From Dioszegia crocea (lineage: Eukaryota > Basidiomycota > Tremellomycetes > Tremellales > Bulleribasidiaceae), in NCBI GenBank assembly GCA_001600615.1, contig BCKK01000001.1:1589082-1653081 (forward strand): a stretch of DNA of 64,000 bases, in the 5' to 3' direction. A program made the translations under genes and the position numbers. Of this stretch, positions 1 through 11,248 are shown in pieces. Numbering within the stretch: the first letter of the stretch is position 1; the number at the start of each line of letters is the position of its first letter. The notes under the pieces were generated by a model that had not been told where the DNA came from, made no database searches, and was given only the letters and a program-made list of their open reading frames with translations.

Positions 1-280
1 TAATCAGCAACAAGCTCCCTCAATCAGGATATACCGGGTACCAGGACGCACCAAAGACTTCCTCCGCGTCAATATCTTCCCTCTCTCCACCTTCGCCACC
101 AGATCCTGATCCTGATCCAACGCCATCCTCACTCTCTTCCTCCTCGGCATCATCGAACGACAAGAAATCATCAGCCCGTTCATCCCACAGCAACGCTTTT
201 CCAGACTTCCGGCGCGAAGAAGTAGCCGGAGCGGTAGGCGCAAAGATGGTGGGGTTATCGTTATCTAGTTGTCTTGACAT
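1..280 (-). CDS. 5' end of unrecognised acidic protein (partial)
   Basis: The first exon runs from an ATG at 280 down to about 52. It begins MSRQLDNDNPTIF and continues into a Glu/Asp/Gly/Ser-rich acidic stretch. A good GTGCGT donor lies at 51-46 on the minus strand, and a TTGCTGATTA branch-like sequence sits at the very left edge, so the rest of the gene probably lies outside the window. If the intron is retained, the frame ends at a TGA at 20-22 after 86 residues. I do not recognise the family. The gene shares a 215-bp divergent promoter with COX12. The start is the first ATG of the open frame. Confidence 0.5.
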
Positions 281-495
281 GATTGCTGATGTATAGTTGA
301 GTGTAGAGTGTCTTCAGCGCCAAAAAGGTTGCCACCCAAAGGTGGAGGTCGAAGGGCGGGATCAAAATTGCCACGCGGTTTCTCCCGGCATACAGTATCT
401 GGCTCAAATCGCTCTCCGGATTCGCTCCTTATGCAGTCAAGACATCCATCACTTTACACCTATAGACAAGTAGATCCATCACCCATACAGCAACA

Positions 496-1201
496 ATGTC
501 AGAAAACCAGTGAGTAGCTGCCTGATTTACTCTGTAAGAAGATCAAAAAAGTAGGAGGAAATAGCTTACCTGAGCGTAGATTTGTCGTGAGCTTTCCGTC
601 TGCTGCAAGTGCCGATGTCAATATGCTAACTCCCGCTTGCAGCTTCAGACCGCTGGCTTCGAGTGAGTTGGCGCAGTCCGATTTAGGGGCAAAGGTAATC
701 GAATCTCTGACTGACAATCCAGTGCCCGATTCCCTAACCAGAACCAAACAAAGCACTGGTATGCTACTCAGCGTCTCGATCTTGGATATCGTAATGGAGG
801 ATGCTGATGTTCTTCTTTTCTTCTCTCTCTCTCCTGCATATTCTACTACACAGCTGGGTAAGCTTGATAGGCCTCTCATAGCCCAAATCAAGCAGGCAGA
901 AGCTGATCATATCTAGCAAAACTACGTCGACTATCACAAATGCGTAAATGCCAAGGGAGAGGAATTTACCCCTTGCCAGCAGTTCAAGCGCGCCTACCGA
1001 TCTTTGTGCCCTAGTGAGTCTCTCTGCTGGCTCTGTCACTTTCATGGGGTATGTGCTGATGATTGCAGATGAATGGGTGAGCTAATTTCTGTCTAGTTGC
1101 TTGAGCGGCGACGGCAAGGATCTTCGAGCTGACATCTTCAGGCTGCAAAGTGGGACGAGCAGATCGAGAACGGTACTTTCCCCGCATCGCTGAAGCCATA
1201 A
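496..1201 (+). CDS. COX12: Cytochrome c oxidase subunit VIb (Cox12)
   Basis: This is the intermembrane-space subunit VIb of mitochondrial complex IV, with a twin CX9C fold (first pair C-x9-C in HCWQNYVDYHKC, second in TPCQQFKRAYRSLC). I read eight exons: 496-509, 580-586, 643-662, 723-758, 854-857, 917-1013, 1069-1076 and 1142-1201. Together they give 81 residues starting MSENQFVLQTAGFDARFP and ending ENGTFPASLKP, the usual family length. Three exons are microexons of 7, 4 and 8 nt; the 4-nt CTGG exon completes the conserved Cys-Trp pair. The seven introns are 55-95 nt with GT-AG ends. The reading is supported by family conservation across every junction, but no transcript was available to confirm it. 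Confidence 0.9.
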
Positions 1202-1424
1202 GTTGGGAAGGAGGTAGGCGGGAGGAAGGGCGTCTTTGTGCTGTTTGCAGACAGCGCGCAGAGGAGCACATGCAGAGCGATCTTGAGCTCAACTGAGCCT
1301 GGAAATGATCGTCCGAGATCTGCTCGATGGCTTGTGCCGCATCAGTCGAAATCTAAGTCTGATAATACTGAGCTACAGCAACGTCCTGCGTCCATAACCT
1401 ATACACTACTCCCCATCTACACAA

Positions 1425-4400
1425 CTAAGCCGCCGCCGCCGACCCTTCCTCATCCTCTACGAATATCTCATGGTACTTTTCCAGTATAGTCTCGATAGCC
1501 TATAAAATCAGCAGCGGCTATATGTCAAATTGAACTCCACTGACCTTGCACTGGAAACTCATGTGCTCCAAATTCAATCCCCCCTCTTCTGGCGGGGCAC
1601 CCAGTAATGTCGGGCCGAATACTATTGACAAATTCGAAACAGTCATTTGATTCGATGATTCCTTATTGCGTATTCTGCGACATATCAGCTTTTGCACGAA
1701 AGCCGTCAAGAGTGCCTTGACTGACCTGTCCAAGTGCGCCATGAAGAATTTCAATGTCGCGTAATTTGGATCTGGTAATTCGTTCACCTGCTCATGTAGC
1801 CGGATATGCCGTAGTCGATCGTTCTCATACCCTGCCTGGGTCAGCTTTCATGCTCGCAAAAGATGTAGGTTGATGTCCGTGAGACTCACGCGCAGCTTCG
1901 ATGAAGTGATGATACAGCCCATAAGTCAAGAGCGGTTCTGGTAGTTCTCTGAACCACAATTTCAACGCCCCAGATACGACGTTGATATCGGACGACCATT
2001 CGTCCGACATGACATCGGTGTTGTCCAGGTCGGTATCCAAAGCTCGTTTGAGCGCTTGAACACGAGATGATGTGCCGCTCAGTCGGTAAATACCCATGCT
2101 TTCGATACCTTACAAGTCAGCGAGGAGTCCCACGGCAGATCAAGAAGGGTTGACTCACCATGAGCTTCTATGGCCTTTGCGCATAATTCCACAACACGCG
2201 GCACCTCCGTCCCATCCCGCTGGAGCTGTTCGCCCAGGTCCACCCCGAATGTCGCACCCGTCGAAGCTGGGATTCCCGGTACACCATATTGTTCTGAAAG
2301 GATGGATGCGGGTTTCCCAGAGTTGCCATTAGAAGCTATGGGAATGCCATTTCCAGGGGAAGAATGTGAAGTTGACGAAGAATGTTGTTGGGAGGGTGCA
2401 TCGAGCGATTTCTGGACGTGGGTAGGCATGGGCGGTAGCTATTCTGTCAGCCTGACCAGTCCCAAAGATAGCATTTCCGGAAACCTAATGAATAGAGACT
2501 TACGAATCCCTCCTCATATGGCCCATCCCGTCTTGGTCCTCTTGGTGTTCCCCTCGCCACGGCATAATTCTGCATGTACGATTTGAAGTCGGTCCGGTTG
2601 TCTATTGACTCGAAAATTTGCTTCAAGCCCAGAGCTGATAAGTAAGCTTGAGGTCCAACAACGAAATCAGACTTCGCTCACTCTCATCAGTCGCTCCTAG
2701 AGGATTGAGGATTGTACCGTCCCCGACCAGCGTAGACTCATACAAGAACGCAAAGCGCGTCAGATGGTATTGCGTGCCCAAGTCCAGCTCGTCCGCACAT
2801 TCCTTCAACAGCTATCGGCTTATCAGCTTCTTCGACCACAAAGTGAAGCACAGGTCTCGACTCACTCGCAGTATCTTTGGCAATTGGAAGTTAAAGTACT
2901 CCTGCCTCAGTCCCTGACTCTCCAATACCGCCTTCCTAAACGTCTCACTTGCCTGCGCCATCCGTCCCCGTACCTCATCTTCCTGCTTCGCAATGCTCGC
3001 GGGCCCCTTGCCCTTGAACAACATTCCACCCTTCGTTATAGCCTTGTTGAAGACTTTCTTTCCGCCCCCATTTGGACCCCCAGGACCCCCACCGCCCATC
3101 CCGCCGGAGTTATTCGAGGCTGTCGAGCCGGATGTGCGCATTCCTGATTCTTTGAAGGATTCGCCCTCTTTCGCTACGAGGAGCCGTTCGAGTTCTTCGG
3201 CCGTTTGGTCAAAGCGAGATTTAGCCTATGCCATCAGCTCGCACTTCGGAGTTGTCATACGACATTCAGCTTACCTTATCCATAACCATCTCACTCTCCT
3301 GCAGAATTCCCTGATATCGCGCCCCATTCTCCTTGTGCTAACAAATCAGCAAAACTGACAATACACCACAGTTTCTCACTCACCTGCTTCCGCATCCTCT
3401 CTCCCTCTCTCGCAAGCGCAGTCAACTCATCACTCATCTCATTCAGCCGCTGCGAAAAGCGGATCCGGTTCTGGGCGAGCGTCTCTTGAAGCCGCAAAGA
3501 GTTATGATAGGCATTGACGAAGGTTCTGCGCTTATCAGCTGTGCATTGCGGGATGATGCGGGTAGAATCGCCAAACTCACCCCGATTTGCAGTCTCCTCG
3601 AGCATATAGATCTCCAGTATTTCGGCCAAGCTCGACAAGAGAGCGGGCGTACTTCTCTTCAATGTCCGCTCGGGAGCGGAAGAATGTCGATACTTGCTAA
3701 AATCGTCAACTATTGAGGAGATGGCGATGAAGCTGTCGAGACTTACCTTGCAGGAAGCTATAGATTGCTTGATCCGGTCCGCCAAGAGTGGAAGAGCGCA
3801 CTTTGATATCAGCTTTATTCATAGCACGAAGGCGCCGCCGGACGTCCTATTCCTTCCGTCCGCCCTGGCTACCATGACGCCTAGACAAGATCTCGACTCA
3901 CATCCATCTCGCACAACCCCCTCAAAACACCCTCATCGAATCCCACCGGCACGACCTCGCCTTCTTTCCCACCTCCACTCCCCATGAGGGTACTCCCGCC
4001 CACAGTGCCACTTCCCAGACTGCCCAAAGACGATGTGGGCAGCATTTGAGCAGACATCGACGTGCTGGTCGCTCCTGACGATTGCCGATGCTCGGCTAGA
4101 GCTGGACGCCCACCAACGCCCCCCGAAGACGGCCCGCCATTGCTATTACCATTCAGCGCGCCGGCCGCTGAGGGTCCAGGGTTAAAGGTCGAAGTGAGGG
4201 AGTGCGATGAATCGAATGATTCGCGTTCTCGCATTGGCGGTTGTTGCTGTTGTTGCTGTTGATTCTGGTACGATGTCGGATATGAAGATGATGAGCCTGA
4301 TGTTGAAGACGAGGACATGGTCTGCGATCTGGGTGGCCCGTTATTCTGCTCGTACCCTGTGACGATCAGTCAGAGTTTGTCCCGTCGTGTTGCAAGTAGC

Positions 4401-4535
4401 ATCAGCGGTGATGAGCTTACCGTAATTTCCAGCCCCATACTGTAATTCCCTTCCATCGTGGCGACGGTCATCATTATGTCGCTGGTAGTCCGTAGGCGAC
4501 GCATTCGATGTGTGCGCCTCCGCTGAGCCCGACAT
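1425..4535 (-). CDS. RGD1: F-BAR and RhoGAP domain protein (Rgd1-type)
   Basis: A multi-exon gene reading from ATG 4535 to TAG 1425-1427. The N-terminus is Ser/Gly/Gln-rich and includes a short polyglutamine run. It leads into an F-BAR domain (starts near GFDEGVLRGLCEMD and continues through the 3785-3291, 3141-2812 and 2808-2623 frames), which binds curved membrane and forms dimers. A RhoGAP domain follows, with the family's GVDLGEQL, GIYRLSGTSSRVQALK and ELPEPLLTYGLYHHF motifs; GIYRLSG holds the catalytic arginine finger. The last exon encodes an acidic tail ending in four alanines. F-BAR plus RhoGAP without a DEP domain matches yeast Rgd1, a GAP for Rho3/Rho4 at growth sites. The exact orthology is inferred. 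It is divergent from the downstream mitochondrial IF3 gene. Confidence 0.85.
4237..4263 (-). repeat. Polyglutamine-coding trinucleotide run
   Basis: A GTTGCTGTT-type plus-strand repeat reads as CAA/CAG codons in the Rgd1-like gene and encodes about eight glutamines (NQQQQQQQQ). It is low complexity and likely to vary in length between strains. Confidence 0.7.
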
Positions 4536-4879
4536 GGTTGTTGACGATTTGGGGAGCGACTCCGGCTGTGGAGATGTTCGCGCTAGATGCGCTTGACTGG
4601 CTGATTGGATTGGCGTGTTTGAAATCCAGATATGCTGTATTTGAGGCTGGAAACTTCCTCCGATCTATGAAGGATCGACGCTTGAAAGACCTGATACTTT
4701 GTAGATGTTATAGGTATGAGCATTCACCTGTATGCTGCATAGGCATGTGTACGCAACGGGAAGGTTACTCGTAGATGTGACGGAACCAATTTTGGGTGGT
4801 CAAGATGAAACGCCAACAACCATCACGCAAAGCTTCATCTATCGCCTTTACATCTACCCCATCTATCAGTCTAGGCGAA

Positions 4880-5716
4880 ATGACTGCCGTCCCTCTGCCC
4901 CGACTGGCTGTAGCCTCAGCGAGCTCCCTTTTGGCCCGCCGGACAATCGTCATCGCCGGCCCCTCCCGACCCACACCCACCTTGTTTCATCCCTTCCATA
5001 CCTCATCTACCCCCAATGCTGCAATCCGTGCTCCACCTCCACGACCGGGGCAACGACCTCCACCACCCGCGAACCCCATGTCACTCCGTGATGCTCAAAT
5101 ACCATATGCCTCCGTGCAGGTCGTTTCAGCCTCTGACAACTCCCTATCACCCCCTACGCCCCTCCGAACTATCCTTGACTCATACGACCACTCCACCCAT
5201 ACTCTCACGCTTGTCAGCCTCGACCCGCCCATAGTCAAACTTCTAGACAAAGAGGGTATCCGCCAAAAAGCTCGGGTGGCGGAAGTTAAGGCGCGCCTGA
5301 ACCGTAAGACTGCTGTTGAGGAAAAGGAGGTGCAGGTGTCGTGGGCTTCAGCAATAGGGGACCTGAAGCATAAATTGGCGACTGCCAAATCGGCGCTGGA
5401 GAGAGGAGATCGCGCGACGGTGATTTATGCTTCGAAGGCGGGGAGTGAGAAAGTGAGCGGGGAGCAACAAGCGGAGATTACGAGCATGTTTGAGAAGGAG
5501 CTAGAGGATATGGCCGTGAGGTGGAAAGAGGATGAGAAGAGTAAAGGGACGTGGATACAGTTCTGGGGACCAATGGCGAAGGTCAGAGAGGAACGGAGGG
5601 CAAAAGTCCAGGAGGAGGAAGTGGGAAAGCGGAAGGAAAGGGATGAGAAGAAGGAGGCAAGAAGGCGGAAAGAGGAGGAAAGGCTCGCAAAGGCAAAGGC
5701 GGCCAGAGGGGAGTGA
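4880..5716 (+). CDS. Mitochondrial translation initiation factor 3
   Basis: An uninterrupted frame ending at TGA 5714-5716. The first in-frame ATG is at 4796, but I prefer 4880. From there the protein begins MTAVPLPRLAVASASSLLAR, an Arg/Ser/Ala-rich and acid-poor mitochondrial presequence followed by an FHTSS-like cleavage region. The body carries the IF3 pattern: RDAQIPYASVQVV, then a Leu/Val-rich section with VKLLDKEGIRQKAR, then the C-terminal domain with EVQVSWASAIGDLKHKL and the ATVIY strand. The C-terminus is a long Lys/Glu/Arg-rich charged helix. The family dissociates mitoribosomal subunits and proofreads start codons. Bacterial-type IF3 homologues are poorly conserved in fungi (yeast Aim23 is one), so the call rests on domain order. 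Confidence 0.75.
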   Translation: MTAVPLPRLAVASASSLLARRTIVIAGPSRPTPTLFHPFHTSSTPNAAIRAPPPRPGQRPPPPANPMSLRDAQIPYASVQVVSASDNSLSPPTPLRTILDSYDHSTHTLTLVSLDPPIVKLLDKEGIRQKARVAEVKARLNRKTAVEEKEVQVSWASAIGDLKHKLATAKSALERGDRATVIYASKAGSEKVSGEQQAEITSMFEKELEDMAVRWKEDEKSKGTWIQFWGPMAKVREERRAKVQEEEVGKRKERDEKKEARRRKEEERLAKAKAARGE

Positions 5717-5794
5717 TTCAGGCTGAACGTTGAATGGCAGGTACATGTATACTTGATACAGAAGTCTAGATTAGCACATAGATCATACAACCAT

Positions 5795-7756
5795 CTATAG
5801 TCCGCCCTTGTCGCAAGGGACGCTGACTAGCACGCCGCGGTGCTCTCCCACTCGAACCTTCTTGCCATCCAACCCTGATGTCTCGCCCAACACCAGCGCC
5901 GTGAGCTGTCTACCGTACTATGGGATCAGCCCCGTCCTCTCAAGCCTGAGATTGTACTCACCACGCATCCGGTATCTATACCCTTGCTGAATGGTTTGAT
6001 GTCTAATCCTCTAGCCGCTGATGTGTCAGCTTCCATTATAGCATCTAGAACCAAGGAGCTCACCTGCATGTCCATAGATCACCGACACAGGGGAACATCT
6101 CAGCCTCCTCAACTTTGCATCGTCCACTCCTCCAGCAGCCAACAGCGCCCCAATCTCATTAGGATCCCCGTTATCTGCCGGCTTGCCAGCCAGCTCCCGC
6201 TTCTCCTCTTCCTCTTCACTGCTCTCATCCGCACCTTCTTCATCGATATCACTCAACAAGCCCGCCCCATCTCCGATGCACCTCGCCATCTCTCGCTTCC
6301 ATACCTGACTCCATGGTGTCCCCTTCTTACCATTCTTGGTAACCTTGCCCTGTTTCGATCCCTTCTCGTGCAACCCGCGCATGTTGATCAGGTTCCACGG
6401 ATGTGTGTTTTGTGGAATGTCAAGAAGGATAGAGATTTCTTCCGATGTCCTGCGCAGCTCCGTCTCTTCGGCTTCTTCGGTGCCGGATCCAGAGGTCGAT
6501 TGAGCTTGTCGGTCCGCAGCGACAAGGGGTTGCGAGGGATGATCCGGATCACGAAGAGGATTTGCCGGGAGGAGACCCGCATGAACAACCAGTGTATGCA
6601 GCGAAGGAATGTGAAGTTGAAGTGGTAGTTGTTGAAGGTAGGCATATTGAGATTTGGTCAATTTTCTTCCTTGTCAGCTCTCAAACGACAACTTGTGATC
6701 TTGACTTACTTAGCTATATGCCAGTGTTCACCCTTCCATTCCCAGCCCTTTGGCCATGACCGTCCCATGGATTTCACCCGTCGCTCCGCTTCCTTTTCCT
6801 CAACACCTTCCAACTCAGACATCAAGCTTTCATATGCATCGCCACCCGTCCATTCCATCCATGCCCTCCATTGAATTACAGGCTGATCATGGTTTCCTCT
6901 CACACCCAGGACTTTTCTAGACCCAAACCAGTCCAGTACGTCAGAATGGCGAGACCCTTTTGCGATCAAATCGCCGACATGGATAAGGGTGTCGTGGCTC
7001 GGAGAGTATTTGAGACGGGACATCAATTTCCTGCGACGATCAGCTCGAGGTCATGTCAGGGAGATTACGGACATACTTTAGCGGTGCATATGAGCCGTGA
7101 ACGTCTCCGAGGAAGATGACGCGGCGGCCGTGCCCGGACACCTCGACCAGATTGGCGGGAATCGTCCGCAGCATGATGTACTGGTCGAAGTCTGCCCATC
7201 AGCTGCGTTCCTTTGGCTAGGAAAAGCGAGGCTCACCTGGCATAGCCCCGATGTCTTCTTCTATTCCAGTGAGGACATCCTCCGTTGACGTCGCTGAGAC
7301 TTCCTGCTGCCCGCCCTGCACTGTCCACACCCTTCCCTGATCGGTACCGAAAACATTGCGCAGACCCCTTGTTCCTTCTCCCAGTGCAGCGTTTCCCGTA
7401 TCAGTGGCAGCGAGCCATGTCGCCACCAAGATGAAAACCGCAATGATCCCTACGGCCCCGGTCCTTCTTAGAATCCCGCCACTCTCAGACCCTACCACTG
7501 GCGCTGAAGGGGTAGGCAGGATTTCATCTAGGAAAGACGAGCGTTCCTTTGAGCGAAAGGAAGGTCGCCGGTGGACTACGGGTGCGGGAAGATAGGCCTG
7601 TTGATCGGGTGCGATTGGATGTGAGGGGAGACCGGGAGACAAGGGGACTGCGGAGAAGCTGTATGAAGGGTCGGCGTCGGGGGTGTGGGGGCGGGGTTGA
7701 GGATAGGAGTTGGAGTGGTCGGGCGCCGGGTCGTACAATTCTCGATGGTCCGCCAT
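5795..7756 (-). CDS. PPN2: Membrane-anchored metallophosphoesterase, PPN2-like endopolyphosphatase
   Basis: Reads from ATG 7756 to TAG 5795-5797 with several short introns. The N-terminal half is Pro/Ser-rich and cytosolic, followed by one membrane segment (AVGIIAVFILVATWLAA, about residues 100-116). The lumenal part carries calcineurin-like metal-binding motifs in order: GDVHG near 7105, GDLIAKG near 6965, GNHD near 6890 and VVHAG near 6580. A late YGHAG block supplies another metal-binding histidine. This topology and motif set match yeast Ppn2, a vacuolar zinc-dependent polyphosphatase. Between the phosphatase blocks is an acidic insertion (DEEGADESSEEEEEKRE). Substrate assignment is inferred from similarity; a bis(5'-nucleosyl)-tetraphosphatase or protein phosphatase activity is possible. 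Confidence 0.78.
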
Positions 7757-8015
7757 TTCTCCCTAGGTGGTCTGTCAATCAGAGAAGCGGCGGACGACTC
7801 TACCGAGGCTTTATATGTGTACTTGAGCGGTCTTCTTGAAGATATAGATCAAACGTGCGATGTTTTCGCCTCAAAAGCACGATCCCCGGCCGGTCACGCA
7901 CGGATTGGTCTCTTCCGTCGGAAACGTTTATCCAAACCTTAATTAGGTCAAAATCATCGACCGCTACTGTCAACAACAGCATCATCCTCAGATTGGGATC
8001 ATCTACAGGGGTGGT

Positions 8016-8856
8016 ATGCCGAGCAATGGCTCCTGTACTGCCTCTCATCCGCGAGATCGACACCCACAACTTGAAATCATAACGGCAGAGCTGTCAGTCG
8101 GTGAGAACCGGCCATTCAAACATGTCGAATACCGAGTGTACAACTGGAGGCGGCTCGGGAGTGGACGGGTGGTGCGAGGCGATGGCTGGGGTCTGGGCGA
8201 CGCAGTAATATTGGGACTATTGGTCTACATGGCCGTGAGGGTGTCAGATCTTCTATCTACCGGTGAACATGATGATAAGGACGTTGTGAGTTACCGTGCC
8301 TTGTTTCAGTAGATCAATGGCTGAAGTCAGGCCTATGTCATACTGCTGGTATTGGCGGCTCTGCTGTATCTTCGCTCCTGTATGAATGCCATACTGTACC
8401 GCAAGTCAAATCCTTCTGTACCTGCTGTGTCTGGGTCCAATAACTGACACCACCCCAGAGTCCGTCGTTCCCCTTCCGAATCTCGGTCTGCAGCTCTCTA
8501 CCACCCGCGGTATATCTCTGCCCCACCCCATCCATCCCAGGACTCCCGAGAGTAGACTCCTAGTTGCCATATCCACATCATACGAGTTCATACCTCTGTC
8601 AAAGATATCTACGATAGTCATAAACGAAGGGCTCAAGCGGTGGAATGTCCGTCACTACTTGGCAGTGGTCAAGCGCCGAGGCGGTGGAGTGGTGATCGCC
8701 CTCGATGTGAGTTGGTCTCTGCCATCTATACTCTGCAGTATACTATGGGCCCATCACTGACTCATTCAGGAAGTTTGGGCACCGGTAGCCGTGCTAAAGG
8801 AGGTGTATCATGGGCTTCGCGAAAGCCTCTTTGACGAGTTTTCCGATGCACCGTAA
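8016..8856 (+). CDS. GPI15: PIG-H subunit of the GPI-GlcNAc transferase
   Basis: Four exons: 8016-8285, 8331-8400, 8459-8706 and 8770-8856, giving 224 residues. The protein has two hydrophobic segments in a hairpin (AVILGLLVYMAV and YVILLVLAALLYL) and then the PIG-H domain: SVVPLPNLGLQLSTT, FIPLSKISTIVINEGLKRW, VRHYLAVV, and near the end VAVLKEVYHGLRESLF. PIG-H is part of the endoplasmic reticulum complex that starts GPI-anchor synthesis by moving GlcNAc to phosphatidylinositol. The second intron begins with GC rather than GT (TACC|gcaagt at 8401) and is required to keep the PIG-H frame. The ATG at 8016 is chosen as the first in frame. It is divergent from the PPN2-like gene. Confidence 0.82.
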
Positions 8857-9239
8857 CGCCTTGATCCTTTCCACCTGCCCCAGAATCCTGGAAGGGCTGT
8901 GCGTCGTCACGACTGTCACTCTTATCTATGTATCGCCGGGTTATCGACATCCTCGCACGGGCCATGGCTTGGCCTTGACAACGGCCCAATTTACCGTCGT
9001 CAAGCAACCTACGCTCCCATCTACCAACATTCTGGTTGCTATACAACCAGCCCCATCAACAATCCGAACTATATTGTCACCTTGTCGACGTCTCATACAA
9101 TAGGTACGGTCCCGAGAACAAAGCCCGATCGGTACTCACCCACAAGTGATCTCCTATCGCCGCTTCCTGACGATAAATTCGCGCCCTTTATTCAGTACAT
9201 ATACCGCAAGCTCGAGATTGACATATCCTCCTAGTCCCA
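8857..9239. other. Intergenic: GPI15 3' end and NoxR-like gene leader
   Basis: No conserved coding frame. The stretch holds the 3' flank of the PIG-H gene and the 5' leader of the TPR-PB1 gene, with no repeat or RNA gene visible. Confidence 0.6.
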
Positions 9240-10982
9240 ATGTCCCTCAAAGCCGAACTCGAGATCTGGCAATCAGCACTCCAAGCTGCGGAAGCCTCAC
9301 CACCGGATCTGCCTCTGGCCGTCAGCCTCTTTAGCAAGATTGGCGATACATCTAAAATCGAGTGGAATATCGGGATCTTACTCGCGGTGTCTGGGAATCA
9401 TCTCGCAGCTATCGAGCGATACCGGCGAGCCACAGAGCTTGACGACTGGTTGGTGGTTGGGTGGTTTCAGAGCGGGGTTAGCCGATATGTGAGTTGGTCG
9501 CTATGGCCCGTGCTGATGAGTAGTTGCTTGGTCAGTACGATGGCGCGTACAGAGACTTTGACGCGGCGCATAGTCGAATGAGAGGCAATGCTACAATGTG
9601 AGCTTAGTATAGGACCGAGCTTACTTTAGCAATTATACCCAACTCGGCCTGGCACATACCATCCACAGCGCCGAAATCCTCTTCAACCGCGGATTATCGC
9701 TCATTAAGCAAAACCAGACAACGAGGGGACTGGCGGATCTAGTGGCAGCTGGCGAGGTCACGACCGAAGCCACTCATGTGTTGGTCCACGATGCTATCAG
9801 GGACATGGGCAGGGGTTATAACCCTTATTGCGTTCCAGTAAGTCTACGTCTAGCCATAGCTGAAGTTAGGCCGGCTTGATGTTTGAACCGTCTCAGGGTA
9901 AGCTCAAGAACCTCAAGCCGCGCGACTATATGGGGAAAGCTGTGAGTTCGTATTAGCGGCTGTTCTGACATCAGGTTCTGGTCGCGGCCACATCCCCCTC
10001 TGACGCCTATACCACCTTCACCGGAGTCACCCAGCTCAACCGCGGTCAGACCCCAACTGGCGTGCCTTTACCTCGCGCCCATCCCCTCGCACGCTCCGCC
10101 TCAGTCAACAACCTCCGTCCCTTCCGCTCCGACAGCATCGGCCTCGCTCCTGCTGCTTCAATGAGCCGATTTAGTCGGACCAGGTTTGCATCGATGGACG
10201 AAACTTCACCCGGGCCCGGATCGAATTTCGTGATCCGCCCTATCGAAAGCACATCTCCCTTACTTCCCTACCTCCCTATTCTACACCCTCAGACTCCCCC
10301 TCGAAAAGCGCCTGCCCCGCCTGGCCTTACTCGCCTCGTCATCCCCTCTCCCTCATTCCCAAGCAATCTCCCTCGCACCCCCGACGAGCAGGTCACGGAA
10401 CTCATCAATGAGTATTACTCGCCCGATACGGACCTAGGCGATGCTCCAAACTTCAACATCCGTCATCGTGACCGATCCGACAGCATCAGCAAGTGGGAGA
10501 AAGAGGGACTCGATAAGCGGTATGCGAGCCCTCTGCGCACATCCCCTTCCCCTCCGTCTAGCTTTATGCAGAAGCCAGCTTCCGGCCCGACATTCGGCTT
10601 AGGCAGATCTGGGAGTATGGTCAGTAGCAGGAATGCGTTAGGGCTCAGGCGGCAAGGCAGTGTGAGCTCGAGTTTGAGGTTTGAAGAGGAGTGGGAAATG
10701 AGCAAGATCAGAGTCAAGGTGAGTCTCAGCTATGATTGTTGCTGACGGAAGGTTCATATCTCTGGTCATACACGAGCCATGTCCCTCCCTGCCAATGCGG
10801 TATTCTCGGACGTTCATACCTCACTCCGGGCAAAATTCCCGCAGATGTCCTCGGGCGAGTACAACCTACTTTTCAAGGACGAGGATGGTGATATGCTTAG
10901 TATGGTAGATGAGGGGGACTGGGAAGCAGGCGTAGATGTGGCTAGGGTGATGGGGGGCAAGTTGGAGATCTGGGTTGAGTAA
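9240..10982 (+). CDS. NOXR: p67phox/NoxR-like TPR and PB1 protein
   Basis: Exons are 9240-9488, 9536-9597, 9630-9837, 9870-9941, 9975-10718 and 10752-10982. The N-terminus is a TPR array (IEWNIGILLAVSGNHLAAIE, then LVVGWFQSGVSRY, then RGNATINYTQLGLAHTIHSA) matching p67phox/NoxR repeats. After it comes the activation-type segment VPAGLMFEPSQGKLKNLKPRD and YMGKAVLVAA. A Ser/Pro-rich linker follows, then a C-terminal PB1 domain (KVHISGHTRAMSL through YNLLFKDEDGDMLSMVDEGDW). NoxR/p67phox activates fungal NADPH oxidases with Rac; the PB1 domain binds partners such as Cdc24 or Bem1. Four of its five introns are only 32-33 nt. No oxidase gene lies in this window. Confidence 0.82.
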
Positions 10983-11248
10983 AAGGAGGTTGTAGCATAG
11001 AAGAGAGGAAGCGTGTACCAGAGGCATAGTCGTGTATATCATTGCCATCATGCATCTTCAGAGACTCCACATGTGCTTCGTCCCTTGTCTGTACGACAGT
11101 CACTGCTCTGGTCTTTCTTTCCCCACTATACCCCACTTTGGCGCATGTTCCGTCGGAAAGAAGCCTCAAATTACGCTCGCACCGTCACCCAACCTTCTTT
11201 CCTTCCTCATCATCGTACATCAACCTTCCTCCATCTCCCTCTAGCAAT

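Noticed and set aside
499..1045. Minus-strand frames of 93-130 codons over 499-1045
   Set aside because: They lie opposite the COX12 exons and introns; the plus strand carries a complete conserved protein.
5425..5790. Minus-strand frame opposite mitochondrial IF3
   Set aside because: A mirror of the charged, repetitive C-terminal codons; no family content.
8762..9046. 94-codon minus-strand frame at the PIG-H 3' end
   Set aside because: Overlaps the last PIG-H exon antisense and shows no conserved motif.
9838..9896. Longer NoxR intron ending at the CTCAG at 9896
   Set aside because: The nearer acceptor at 9869 adds AGLMFEPSQ, which matches the p67phox segment before the KDYLGKA-like motif.
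11042..11248. Upstream start for family member A
   Set aside because: The extra codons look like leader sequence; MAPRRSTR at 11249 matches the MPPRRSTK start of member C.
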